NCBI RefSeq assembly: GCF_009796805.1
Contig: NZ_CP047029.1
Coordinates: forward strand, 2,242,501-2,306,500
Direction of reading: 5' to 3'
Source: Algibacter sp. L1A34
Lineage (GTDB): Bacteria; Bacteroidota; Bacteroidia; Flavobacteriales; Flavobacteriaceae
DNA length: 64,000 bases
Under the pieces are notes generated by a model. The model did no database searches. It saw only the letters and a program-made list of their open reading frames with translations, and had not been told where the DNA came from. Positions 1-6,754 of this stretch are shown here, one piece after another. Each line of letters starts with the position of its first letter. The stretch's first letter is position 1. A program made the position numbers and the translations under genes.

Positions 1-263
1 ATGTAATTTTAAAAGAAACAGGAGAAGGAAGAAACCATGATAATTTAAGAAAAGAAATCAATCAAATTATTACCGAACAAATAGGCCCAATTGCTAAGCT
101 AAATAAAATTCAATTTACAAATGAACTACCGAAAACGCGTTCTGGAAAAATTATGCGTCGTATTCTTAGAAAAATAGCAAGTAATGACACCAGTAATTTA
201 GGAGATACTAGTACGTTATTAAACCCTGAATGTGTTCAAAATATAATGGATAACGTTTTGTAG
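1..263 (+). CDS. acs: Acetyl-CoA synthetase, C-terminal end (partial)
   Basis: This is the last 86 codons of a gene that enters from the left edge; the open frame begins at base 3 and stops with TAG at 261-263. The enzyme activates acetate with ATP and CoA to acetyl-CoA in the cytoplasm. The recognisable part is the C-terminal lid domain with LPKTRSGKIMRRILRKIA, in which the lysine of SGK is the catalytic residue that is acetylated in characterised Acs enzymes. A short tail follows (GDTSTLLNP), also typical of Acs. A hairpin terminator follows directly. The N-terminal domain lies outside the window, so another acyl-CoA synthetase of the same subfamily cannot be fully excluded. Confidence 0.9.
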   Translation, partial: VILKETGEGRNHDNLRKEINQIITEQIGPIAKLNKIQFTNELPKTRSGKIMRRILRKIASNDTSNLGDTSTLLNPECVQNIMDNVL

Positions 264-306
264 ATAATTAATTTTAAATAGAAATAAAGTTAATTTTTAT
301 TAAAAG

Positions 307-338
307 CGTTGGTAAGATATCTTATCAACGTTTTTTTT
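307..338 (+). terminator. Rho-independent terminator after acs
   Basis: A near-perfect palindrome (CGTTGGTAAGAT with ATCTTATCAACG, one G-T wobble) at 307-330 is followed by eight T at 331-338. It lies 44 bases after the acs stop codon and faces the oppositely oriented crp-like gene. Confidence 0.8.
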
Positions 339-429
339 AACTCTTTTATTAATGGGGAAACTAGCTTGGAGAATAAAAAGACTCGTTGAATAGATCAATT
401 TTTATGTATGTGAGAAGTGACTAACATGT

Positions 430-1134
430 TCAAGCCTTTAAAAGCTCAAAATCAATATTTAATAATTGCAGTATATGTTCTTTGTTTTTTATATAAATAA
501 TTTTTTTATGTATTTCAATAATTCCTTCATCTTTAAACTGTTTAAGGCTTCTTCCCAAACTTTCGGGAGAAGTGCCAATAATATTAGCCAAATCTTCTCG
601 TGTTAAATCAATACCACTTCTTTCGTCTTGTTTTTGAAATCGATTATCAAGAATAAGCAAATTAATAGCCAAGCGTGCATTTAGATTTTTTTGTGCTAAT
701 ACAGCAATAATATTAGCAAGAACACCAAATTCATGACCTATATTTTTTATAAAAGTTTGTTGTAAAGCAGGTATTTCCTTTAAAAGTTGAAAAAAAACAT
801 CTTTGGGTATAAAGTTTACTTCCAAATCTTCCAATGCCTCACAAGAATCTTGATAGCGTTCTTCACCAAATAAAGCATGATATCCTAAAACATCGCCAGG
901 CGTATAGATGTAAAAAATTTGTTCTGTTCCCGAAAAACCGCGTTTAAACTTTTTTGCTTTCCCTTTATTAATTTGAAAGATTCCTGTAGGAACACCTTCT
1001 TCATAAAACAAAAGACTTCCCTTCTTTATTATTAACGGTTCCATAGTTTCGAGAACTAATTTTTTTTCATTAGAAGTTAATGCTTCAAAAAGGAGCTTAC
1101 TTTGAAAATCAAATTGTGAATAGAAGTTTTTCAT
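430..1134 (-). CDS. Crp/Fnr family transcriptional regulator
   Basis: A 234-residue cytoplasmic regulator. Residues about 20-130 form the cyclic-nucleotide-binding-type beta roll (KGSLLFYEEG, TPGDVLG, then a long connecting helix), and about 175-210 form the Crp-type winged helix-turn-helix (TREDLANIIGTSPESLGRSL). Only one cysteine (C98) is present, so it is not an Fnr-type iron-sulphur sensor; the ligand is unknown. It is divergent from the malic enzyme gene and convergent with acs. A TATATTTG element ends four bases before its ATG, and an imperfect dyad (1145-1160) overlaps that promoter, consistent with self-regulation, which is inference. The regulon cannot be read from the protein. Confidence 0.9.
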   Translation of the reverse strand: MKNFYSQFDFQSKLLFEALTSNEKKLVLETMEPLIIKKGSLLFYEEGVPTGIFQINKGKAKKFKRGFSGTEQIFYIYTPGDVLGYHALFGEERYQDSCEALEDLEVNFIPKDVFFQLLKEIPALQQTFIKNIGHEFGVLANIIAVLAQKNLNARLAINLLILDNRFQKQDERSGIDLTREDLANIIGTSPESLGRSLKQFKDEGIIEIHKKIIYIKNKEHILQLLNIDFELLKA

Positions 1135-1138
1135 CAGT

Positions 1139-1146
1139 CAAATATA
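1139..1146 (-). promoter_or_regulatory. Possible -7 element directly before the crp-like start
   Basis: Minus-strand TATATTTG matches the Bacteroidota -7 consensus TAnnTTTG. Only four bases (ACTG) separate it from the ATG at 1134, so transcription would start at or next to the start codon. No TTG -33 element is visible at the usual distance. Confidence 0.35.
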
Positions 1147-1160
1147 TGACAAATAACATA
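1145..1160. promoter_or_regulatory. Imperfect dyad, possible Crp/Fnr-type operator
   Basis: TATGAC-AAAT-AACATA is a 6-4-6 dyad with one mismatch. The geometry is that of Crp/Fnr-family sites (for example Fnr TTGAT-N4-ATCAA). It overlaps the proposed crp-like promoter and lies in the divergent region shared with the malic enzyme gene. A perfect version, TATGAC-N4-GTCATA, occurs at 51965-51980 upstream of pckA. Confidence 0.3.
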
Positions 1161-1202
1161 TAAAAACATAACATTTGTTAGGTTTTGAAATAACTTTTGT
1201 TG

Positions 1203-1210
1203 TATTTTTG
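1203..1210 (+). promoter_or_regulatory. Possible -7 element for the malic enzyme gene
   Basis: TATTTTTG fits TAnnTTTG. TTG triplets lie upstream at 1175-1177 and 1185-1187, giving spacers of 25 and 15 instead of the usual 20 or so, so the -33 element is uncertain. Transcription would start near 1215, leaving a leader of about 100 bases. Confidence 0.35.
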
Positions 1211-1314
1211 TGGTCGATTTAACTTAATATGTATTATGAATACATAATTAGTTTTATTAATAGAGGGAGCAGTCCTTCTTAGATGTTCTGGATTTCTACA
1301 AGCAATCGTTACTA

Positions 1315-2955
1315 ATGCGTAACGACAATATAATTTATATAATGGTTACTAATAAAAAAGGTTTTGAGGTTTTATATGATGGTACAATAAGTAAATCGTT
1401 GGCTTTCTCAAAAAACGAAAGGGAACAATTAGGATTGCGAGGTTTGCTTCCGTATTCTATTGTAAATCAAAGCGTTCAAGTGAAGCGTGTGATAGAGGGC
1501 TTGCGCCGGAAAGATTCGGATATTGAACGATATATTATGCTTTCTGCGCTTCAAGACAGAAATGAAAAGCTCTATTATAGAATAGCCAGTGAATATATAG
1601 AAGAAATTATGCCTATAATTTATACACCTACAGTTGGTGAAGCTTGTACAAAATTTTCTCATATTTTTAGACGAGCTAAAGGTTTTTATATAACACCTGA
1701 TGATAAGGGGGAAATGCTAAAAATTCTTGAAAATTGGCCAGAAAAGGATATACGAGTTATTGTGATAACCGATGGACAGCGAATCTTGGGTTTAGGGGAT
1801 TTAGGGGCAAACGGTATGGGAATACCTATAGGCAAGTTAGCATTGTATACGGCATGCGCCGGAATACACCCTAATCAATGCTTGCCAGTAATGCTAGATG
1901 TAGGTACGAATAATAAAGAAATACGAGAAGATATAATGTATTTGGGGTATCCCAAAGAACGAATTGAAGGCGAGGCATATTTAGAGTTGGTTAATGAATT
2001 TGTAATGGCTGTTCAAGAAAAATATCCAGATGCTTTAATACAATTTGAAGATTTTTTAACGCCTAATGCTTATGCTTTATTGAATATTTATAAAGATAAA
2101 ACATTATGTTTTAATGACGATATTCAGGGTACCGCAGCTGTTGCTTTGGCAGGTTTGTATGCAACCACACGAATTACAGATATTCTATTTTCAGATTTAA
2201 AAATTATGTTTTTAGGTGCCGGCTCTGCAGCAACAGGAATAGCCGATTTGTTGGTTTTGGCATTAGTAAAAGAAGGATTAACCAAACAAGAAGCCTTGGA
2301 GCGCTTATGGTTTGTTGATATAAACGGATTAGTTGTCTCTGGAAGAACAGATTTAATGCCACATAATTTACCCTATGCCCACAATCATAATCAATTAAAT
2401 TTTATCGAATCGATTAACACAATTAAACCACATGCAATAATTGGTGCCACTGGAGCCTTTGGAGCTTTTTCAAAAGAGGTGATTGAGGCTATGAGTGATA
2501 TTAATGAACGTCCTATAATTTTTGCTTTGTCTAACCCAACATCAAAGGCGGAGTGTACTGCAGAGCAAGCTTATTTGTGGAGTAAGGGGAAGGCTGTTTT
2601 TGCAAGCGGTAGTCCTTTTGATAAGGTTAAACTTAATGGAAAGGAATATCGTCCCGGGCAAGGGAACAATGCTTATATTTTTCCAGGAATAGGATTAGGG
2701 GTTATTGTTGCAAAAGCGACAATAATTCCAGACGAAATATTCCTAACTGCAGCTAAAACGCTTTCTGAAATGGTAAGCGATAAAAACATAGTTGAAGGTG
2801 CCATATATCCTAAGTTAAATGAAATCCAGAGCATTTCATTGGAGATTGCTTTATCTGTCGCTGAAAAAGCATTTGAATTGGGTATTACCAGAATAGAAAG
2901 ACCAAAAAATTTAAAGCAAACTATTTCCGATTATATGTATAACCCTTATTATTAA
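1315..2955 (+). CDS. maeA: NAD-type malic enzyme (oxaloacetate-decarboxylating)
   Basis: A 546-residue cytoplasmic enzyme that oxidatively decarboxylates malate to pyruvate. The length and motifs fit the long MaeA/eukaryote-like family: catalytic tyrosine in YTPTVG (Y103), catalytic lysine in PIGKLALYTA (K174), metal-binding FEDF (244-247) and NDDIQGTA (267-274), and the Rossmann loop GAGSAA (301-306). The first ATG at 1315 gives a short unconserved leader; a second ATG at 1342 (starting MVTNKKGFEVL) is about equally plausible, and neither has a Shine-Dalgarno sequence. The DUF983 gene follows 22 bases after the stop, so the two are probably co-transcribed. Cofactor preference for NAD is inferred from family length only. 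Confidence 0.92.
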   Translation: MRNDNIIYIMVTNKKGFEVLYDGTISKSLAFSKNEREQLGLRGLLPYSIVNQSVQVKRVIEGLRRKDSDIERYIMLSALQDRNEKLYYRIASEYIEEIMPIIYTPTVGEACTKFSHIFRRAKGFYITPDDKGEMLKILENWPEKDIRVIVITDGQRILGLGDLGANGMGIPIGKLALYTACAGIHPNQCLPVMLDVGTNNKEIREDIMYLGYPKERIEGEAYLELVNEFVMAVQEKYPDALIQFEDFLTPNAYALLNIYKDKTLCFNDDIQGTAAVALAGLYATTRITDILFSDLKIMFLGAGSAATGIADLLVLALVKEGLTKQEALERLWFVDINGLVVSGRTDLMPHNLPYAHNHNQLNFIESINTIKPHAIIGATGAFGAFSKEVIEAMSDINERPIIFALSNPTSKAECTAEQAYLWSKGKAVFASGSPFDKVKLNGKEYRPGQGNNAYIFPGIGLGVIVAKATIIPDEIFLTAAKTLSEMVSDKNIVEGAIYPKLNEIQSISLEIALSVAEKAFELGITRIERPKNLKQTISDYMYNPYY

Positions 2956-2977
2956 AGACTATTTGTTTTATTATTTT

Positions 2978-3355
2978 ATGCAAAAAGGAACAAAACGATA
3001 CAGTGTCTTAAAACTAAAATGCCCACGTTGTCAAATCGGAAATTTATTCAATAATCCAGGACTTTTTGTGTTTTCAAGAATCTTAGAAATGCCTGATAAA
3101 TGTCCGCATTGTAAGCAAGATTTTAAGTTGGAACCAGGGTTTTATACAGCGGCTTTATGGATTAGTTATCCTATCGTGCTTATCATTTTTGTCCCTTTAA
3201 TTGTATTGGGGTATTCATTGGATAATATTAGTGGGTTTTTCAAAATTATTTATCCATTTATTATAGTCTTAAGTTTAATGCTACAGATACCGTTAATGCG
3301 TGTTGCGAGAGCTGTTTTGTTGAATATAACTATTGATTATAATGCAAAGTATTAA
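2978..3355 (+). CDS. DUF983 family zinc-ribbon membrane protein
   Basis: A protein of about 125 residues of the DUF983 family, function unknown. Two CxxC pairs (CPRC and CPHC) in the first 50 residues make a likely zinc ribbon, followed by two transmembrane segments (the stretches around PIVLIIFVPLIVLG and IIYPFIIVLSLML). The ATG at 2978 is preferred over an in-frame TTG at 2963 because the conserved region begins shortly after it. It lies tightly between the malic enzyme and SulP genes. A few DUF983 relatives sit next to respiratory genes, but nothing here fixes a role. Confidence 0.85.
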   Translation: MQKGTKRYSVLKLKCPRCQIGNLFNNPGLFVFSRILEMPDKCPHCKQDFKLEPGFYTAALWISYPIVLIIFVPLIVLGYSLDNISGFFKIIYPFIIVLSLMLQIPLMRVARAVLLNITIDYNAKY

Positions 3356-3398
3356 GAAATAATAACAGGTTAAAAATCAATATTTAATTAGTAAACTA

Positions 3399-5048
3399 AT
3401 GAACAAAGAATTTGTACCAAAATTATTTTCTCTTTTAAAAGAAGGGATATCAAAAGAAACGTTGACTAAAGATCTTCTTTCGGGATTAATTGTAGGGATT
3501 GTTGCTTTACCATTGGCCATCGCTTTTGCTATTGCCTCTGGTGTTTCTCCCGAAAAGGGAATTTTAACAGCCATTATTGCAGGTATCGTTATTTCTACTT
3601 TTGGAGGTAGCCGGGTTCAAATTGGAGGGCCAACTGGCGCTTTTATTGTTATTGTCTATGGTATTGTTCAAGAATATGGTACAGATGGCTTAACCATTGC
3701 TACTTTTATGGCCGGTTTTATTATTATTGGTTTTGGATTAGCACGGCTTGGAAATTTGCTAAAATACATTCCTTACTCTCTTATTGTGGGGTTTACAAGT
3801 GGGATTGCACTTGTTATTTTCTCCTCTCAAATTAATGACTTTTTTGGGCTTCATATTGCTAAAGTTCCTGCTAATTTTATAGATAAATGGGTGGTGTATT
3901 TTAATAATTTCTACAAAATAAATTGGTATGCTATTGGTATTGCTGTTGTAACAATATTTATTACAATTTATTTTCAAAAGCTATTTAAAAAAATCCCAGG
4001 GTCTATTATAGCTATATTATTATCTACTATAGTGGTGGTTATATTTGATATTCCTGTGGATACTATTGAAAGTAATTTTGGAACTATTTCAAATAAATTG
4101 GGCTTACCACATATTCCAAATGTTAATTTCGAAACCATTCAAGCACTTATTCAGCCAGCATTTGCCATTGCTATTTTGGGAAGTATAGAATCACTCCTAT
4201 CTGCCGTGGTTTCAGATTCAATGATTGGGGGTAAACATCGTACAAATATGGAATTGGTAGCGCAGGGAGGAGCAAATATAATGTCGTCTCTTTTTGGAGG
4301 TATTCCTGCAACAGGAGCCATTGCAAGAACAGCAACCAATGTAAAAAATGGAGGGCGAACACCCATTGCTGGTATCGTTCACGCTTTGGTTTTATTGGCC
4401 ATTATGCTTTTATTCGGACCCTATGCTAAATTAATACCTATGTCATGTTTAGCTGGTGTTTTAATGGTTGTTGCTTACCATATGAGTGAATGGAAACAAT
4501 TCAGATCTATTCTAAAAGGCAATAGAATGGATATTATTATTTTACTTACCACTTTTTTTCTTACCGTTGTTTTCGACTTGGTAATTGCTATAGAAATCGG
4601 GATTGTGTTATCTAGTTTTATGTTTATGAAAAGAATGAGTAAATCTATGGATATTCAGGGGTTTTCATCTGAAAACAGAAAAAGTGAACATCTTTTTGAT
4701 GATGAATTATTGGATCTTCCTGAAGGTGTTACTTTATATGAAATTAATGGACCATTATTTTTTGGAGCGGCCAGACAATTTCAGGAAACCATTACCAATA
4801 CACATTTGCAGCCTAAAGTTATTATAATTAGAATGCGGTATGTACCATTAATTGATGCTACAGGGTATCAAAGCATAAAAGAAATAATAAAAACCTATAA
4901 GGCGAGGAAAATAAAAGTTATTATTTCTGGTATTGGAAAAGACTTAAGAAAAGATTTTGAGAAAAATGAGGTATTTTCATTTATAGAAAATGATTTTGTA
5001 GTTGAAGAAATTCATTCAGCCATTAAAATAGCTAAAGAAAATAATTAG
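3399..5048 (+). CDS. SulP family inorganic anion transporter with STAS domain
   Basis: A 549-residue inner-membrane transporter. It has 10 or more hydrophobic segments in residues 20-420, the SulP signature near the N-terminus (DLLSGLIVGIVALPLAIAFAIA), GGPTGAF, and SIESLLSAVVSD, then a cytoplasmic STAS domain from about residue 430 (VTLYEINGPLFFGAA, RMRYVPLIDATG). SulP proteins carry sulfate, bicarbonate, chloride or other anions; the substrate cannot be told from sequence. It begins 43 bases after the DUF983 stop and is convergent with the L,D-transpeptidase gene. No carbonic anhydrase gene is adjacent, which would have favoured bicarbonate. Confidence 0.93.
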   Translation: MNKEFVPKLFSLLKEGISKETLTKDLLSGLIVGIVALPLAIAFAIASGVSPEKGILTAIIAGIVISTFGGSRVQIGGPTGAFIVIVYGIVQEYGTDGLTIATFMAGFIIIGFGLARLGNLLKYIPYSLIVGFTSGIALVIFSSQINDFFGLHIAKVPANFIDKWVVYFNNFYKINWYAIGIAVVTIFITIYFQKLFKKIPGSIIAILLSTIVVVIFDIPVDTIESNFGTISNKLGLPHIPNVNFETIQALIQPAFAIAILGSIESLLSAVVSDSMIGGKHRTNMELVAQGGANIMSSLFGGIPATGAIARTATNVKNGGRTPIAGIVHALVLLAIMLLFGPYAKLIPMSCLAGVLMVVAYHMSEWKQFRSILKGNRMDIIILLTTFFLTVVFDLVIAIEIGIVLSSFMFMKRMSKSMDIQGFSSENRKSEHLFDDELLDLPEGVTLYEINGPLFFGAARQFQETITNTHLQPKVIIIRMRYVPLIDATGYQSIKEIIKTYKARKIKVIISGIGKDLRKDFEKNEVFSFIENDFVVEEIHSAIKIAKENN

Positions 5049-5079
5049 TCTCCTAGATATTTGCGGCAAAAGGCTTCTA

Positions 5080-6174
5080 TTATTCCAAAACTCTACAATC
5101 ACAAGCTGTTGTCGGTTTTCCGTCAATAGCTTTAAATGCAGATTCAATAGCTTCTTTTCTATATGTTTTATTCTCAAAACCAGGGTAAATATTTGCAAAC
5201 TGGATGTTTTCACCTTCATCATCTTTACCTTGCAATTCGTATCTAATAAATACCTTTGTACCTAACGGAGCATAATAATACACGAACCAAGCATCAGATT
5301 CTCTTAAGCCAATACAGCCGTTAGAATATGCCTTACCCAAAGTAGCCATATTAGTTGTAGGATGAATAAGTTGCCCAAAACGACGACCATCAATTTCTGG
5401 CTCTATCCAAGGTATTGCTGGTAATTTGGTGACTTTATTATCATCTCGTTTTGTGGCGTAATATTTATGGTTGTCTTTTGGATTGATAAAAACAGGCGTT
5501 TTATTAACCCTTACTATTTTTCCTATTCCAGGTTTTGTCCGCATATCAACTTCGCGTTTTGCCATTTCTAAATACCGTTTGTTATTCTGGCCAACTCTAA
5601 CAGGAAACGTATAGCTAACTTTACCGTTTTCTATAATTCGAAGTTTAAATTCGGGTATATTAACATCGATATAAGTGTTTGCCATACGTTCCTTTATTTT
5701 CTGAGTTTGTACGGAATCTGGAATACTAATTATTTGGTCTTTTACAAGTGCAAATAGCGCCTGCGAATCTTCATTAAAAATACCTTTTTCTTTTAAGTAA
5801 TAATAATCGGTATGTGCCAAAGTATCTAATATCCAAGGATTAAATCTTACAATAATATACTCGTCAATAGGATAACTATTTTTTTGATTGAGCACTGTAA
5901 CCAGACTGTCCATCCATTTAAAGTATACACGTATAGGGATATCTTTATTTACAACAATTTTATTATTAATAACCGGTTTCTTTAGAACGCTTTCTTTTTT
6001 TATGGGTGGATTATTAGTAGTGTTTGAATCTAATACGGTGTTTTTTTTATTAAAATTGGCGCAACCGGTAAAACAAATAAATGATATACAGAATAGAAAC
6101 CCTAGTGCTTTTAGTTGGATCTTCTGTTTAGCCGTAGAGAAAGTAATACTTGTAGGGTCTTTTATCTGTATCAT
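5080..6174 (-). CDS. L,D-transpeptidase lipoprotein (YkuD domain)
   Basis: A 364-residue cell-envelope enzyme. A hydrophobic stretch (about 22-36) ends in the lipobox FTGC, with C38 as the lipidated cysteine, so it should be anchored in the membrane facing the periplasm. The YkuD domain occupies about 165-312 and carries the catalytic motif: H271 in GQLIHPTT, then SNGCIGLR with nucleophile C287 and R291. Such enzymes form 3-3 peptidoglycan cross-links or attach proteins to peptidoglycan. The N-terminal 21 residues before the hydrophobic core are unusually long for a signal peptide, and no better internal start is apparent. It faces the SulP gene with 31 bases between the stops. Confidence 0.88.
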   Translation of the reverse strand: MIQIKDPTSITFSTAKQKIQLKALGFLFCISFICFTGCANFNKKNTVLDSNTTNNPPIKKESVLKKPVINNKIVVNKDIPIRVYFKWMDSLVTVLNQKNSYPIDEYIIVRFNPWILDTLAHTDYYYLKEKGIFNEDSQALFALVKDQIISIPDSVQTQKIKERMANTYIDVNIPEFKLRIIENGKVSYTFPVRVGQNNKRYLEMAKREVDMRTKPGIGKIVRVNKTPVFINPKDNHKYYATKRDDNKVTKLPAIPWIEPEIDGRRFGQLIHPTTNMATLGKAYSNGCIGLRESDAWFVYYYAPLGTKVFIRYELQGKDDEGENIQFANIYPGFENKTYRKEAIESAFKAIDGKPTTACDCRVLE

Positions 6175-6754
6175 AATTAACCATTTTAATTACCAAAATA
6201 GACTTATAAAGCGTATTTCGAAATGATAGATATCAGTACTTCAGAATTTAGTAAAATATTATTTTTTTAAAATAGTGAGCTGTAAGTTGATATTAATGAA
6301 GTAGATAATAGTAGAAAACTAAATAGTTTAAAGCGGCAGAAACTATTTACAGCTATGGCGGTTATTCCAATAATGTATATTTAATAAGAACGTGAGTTGT
6401 AAAATACGTTTCTCTGTTAGCTTCAACTAACATCTTTACTGCCTGATAATTATCATTGCCATTTTTTTAAGAGGGTGCTATATTTGATATAAGAATAATT
6501 TCTTCATGGTTTTATATCCTAACATGGTTATGAAAAATATTGGAATTTAATCGGATAGTGAAGAACCCATATTATCACAGGACGATAGAACGGAAATACA
6601 TTGGTGCTTTATGGAAAAAGATTTGCTCTTTTACAATTTGAAAATGAGGTATGTAAAATTCATAAATATCAAAATGGATGATTTGTAATTCTCTGATATT
6701 TCTTCTTCTAAAAAGTGTTTCAATTTCATTCTTTCATTAATAATAAAAATATAA
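6175..6754. other. 580-base intergenic region without a clear gene
   Basis: This lies between the divergent L,D-transpeptidase and P-type ATPase genes. It holds one good promoter-like match (6456-6486). A stretch around 6590-6690 reads in one frame like a short decayed coding piece (LVLYGKRFALLQFENEVC), but it is interrupted by stops and was not assigned to a family. No hairpin terminator or RNA gene was recognised. Confidence 0.5.
6456..6486 (+). promoter_or_regulatory. Promoter-like sequence upstream of the P-type ATPase gene
   Basis: TTG at 6456-6458, a 20-base spacer, and TATATTTG at 6479-6486 match the Bacteroidota -33/-7 promoter. Predicted transcription start is near 6491. That would give the P-type ATPase mRNA a leader of about 260 bases, or the promoter may serve a small RNA. 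Confidence 0.45.

Noticed and set aside
430-1134. Fnr-type oxygen sensor
   Set aside because: The cysteines needed for a [4Fe-4S] cluster are absent; only C98 is present.
2963-2977. TTG start for the DUF983 protein
   Set aside because: ATG at 2978 is closer to the family region, and the extra residues are unconserved.
4151-4366. Minus-strand frames inside the SulP gene and similar antisense frames in other genes
   Set aside because: They are shadows of strongly conserved genes in other frames, without their own signals.
6590-6690. Decayed coding-like stretch before the P-type ATPase
   Set aside because: Stops interrupt it and no family can be named; kept only as a remark on the intergenic region.
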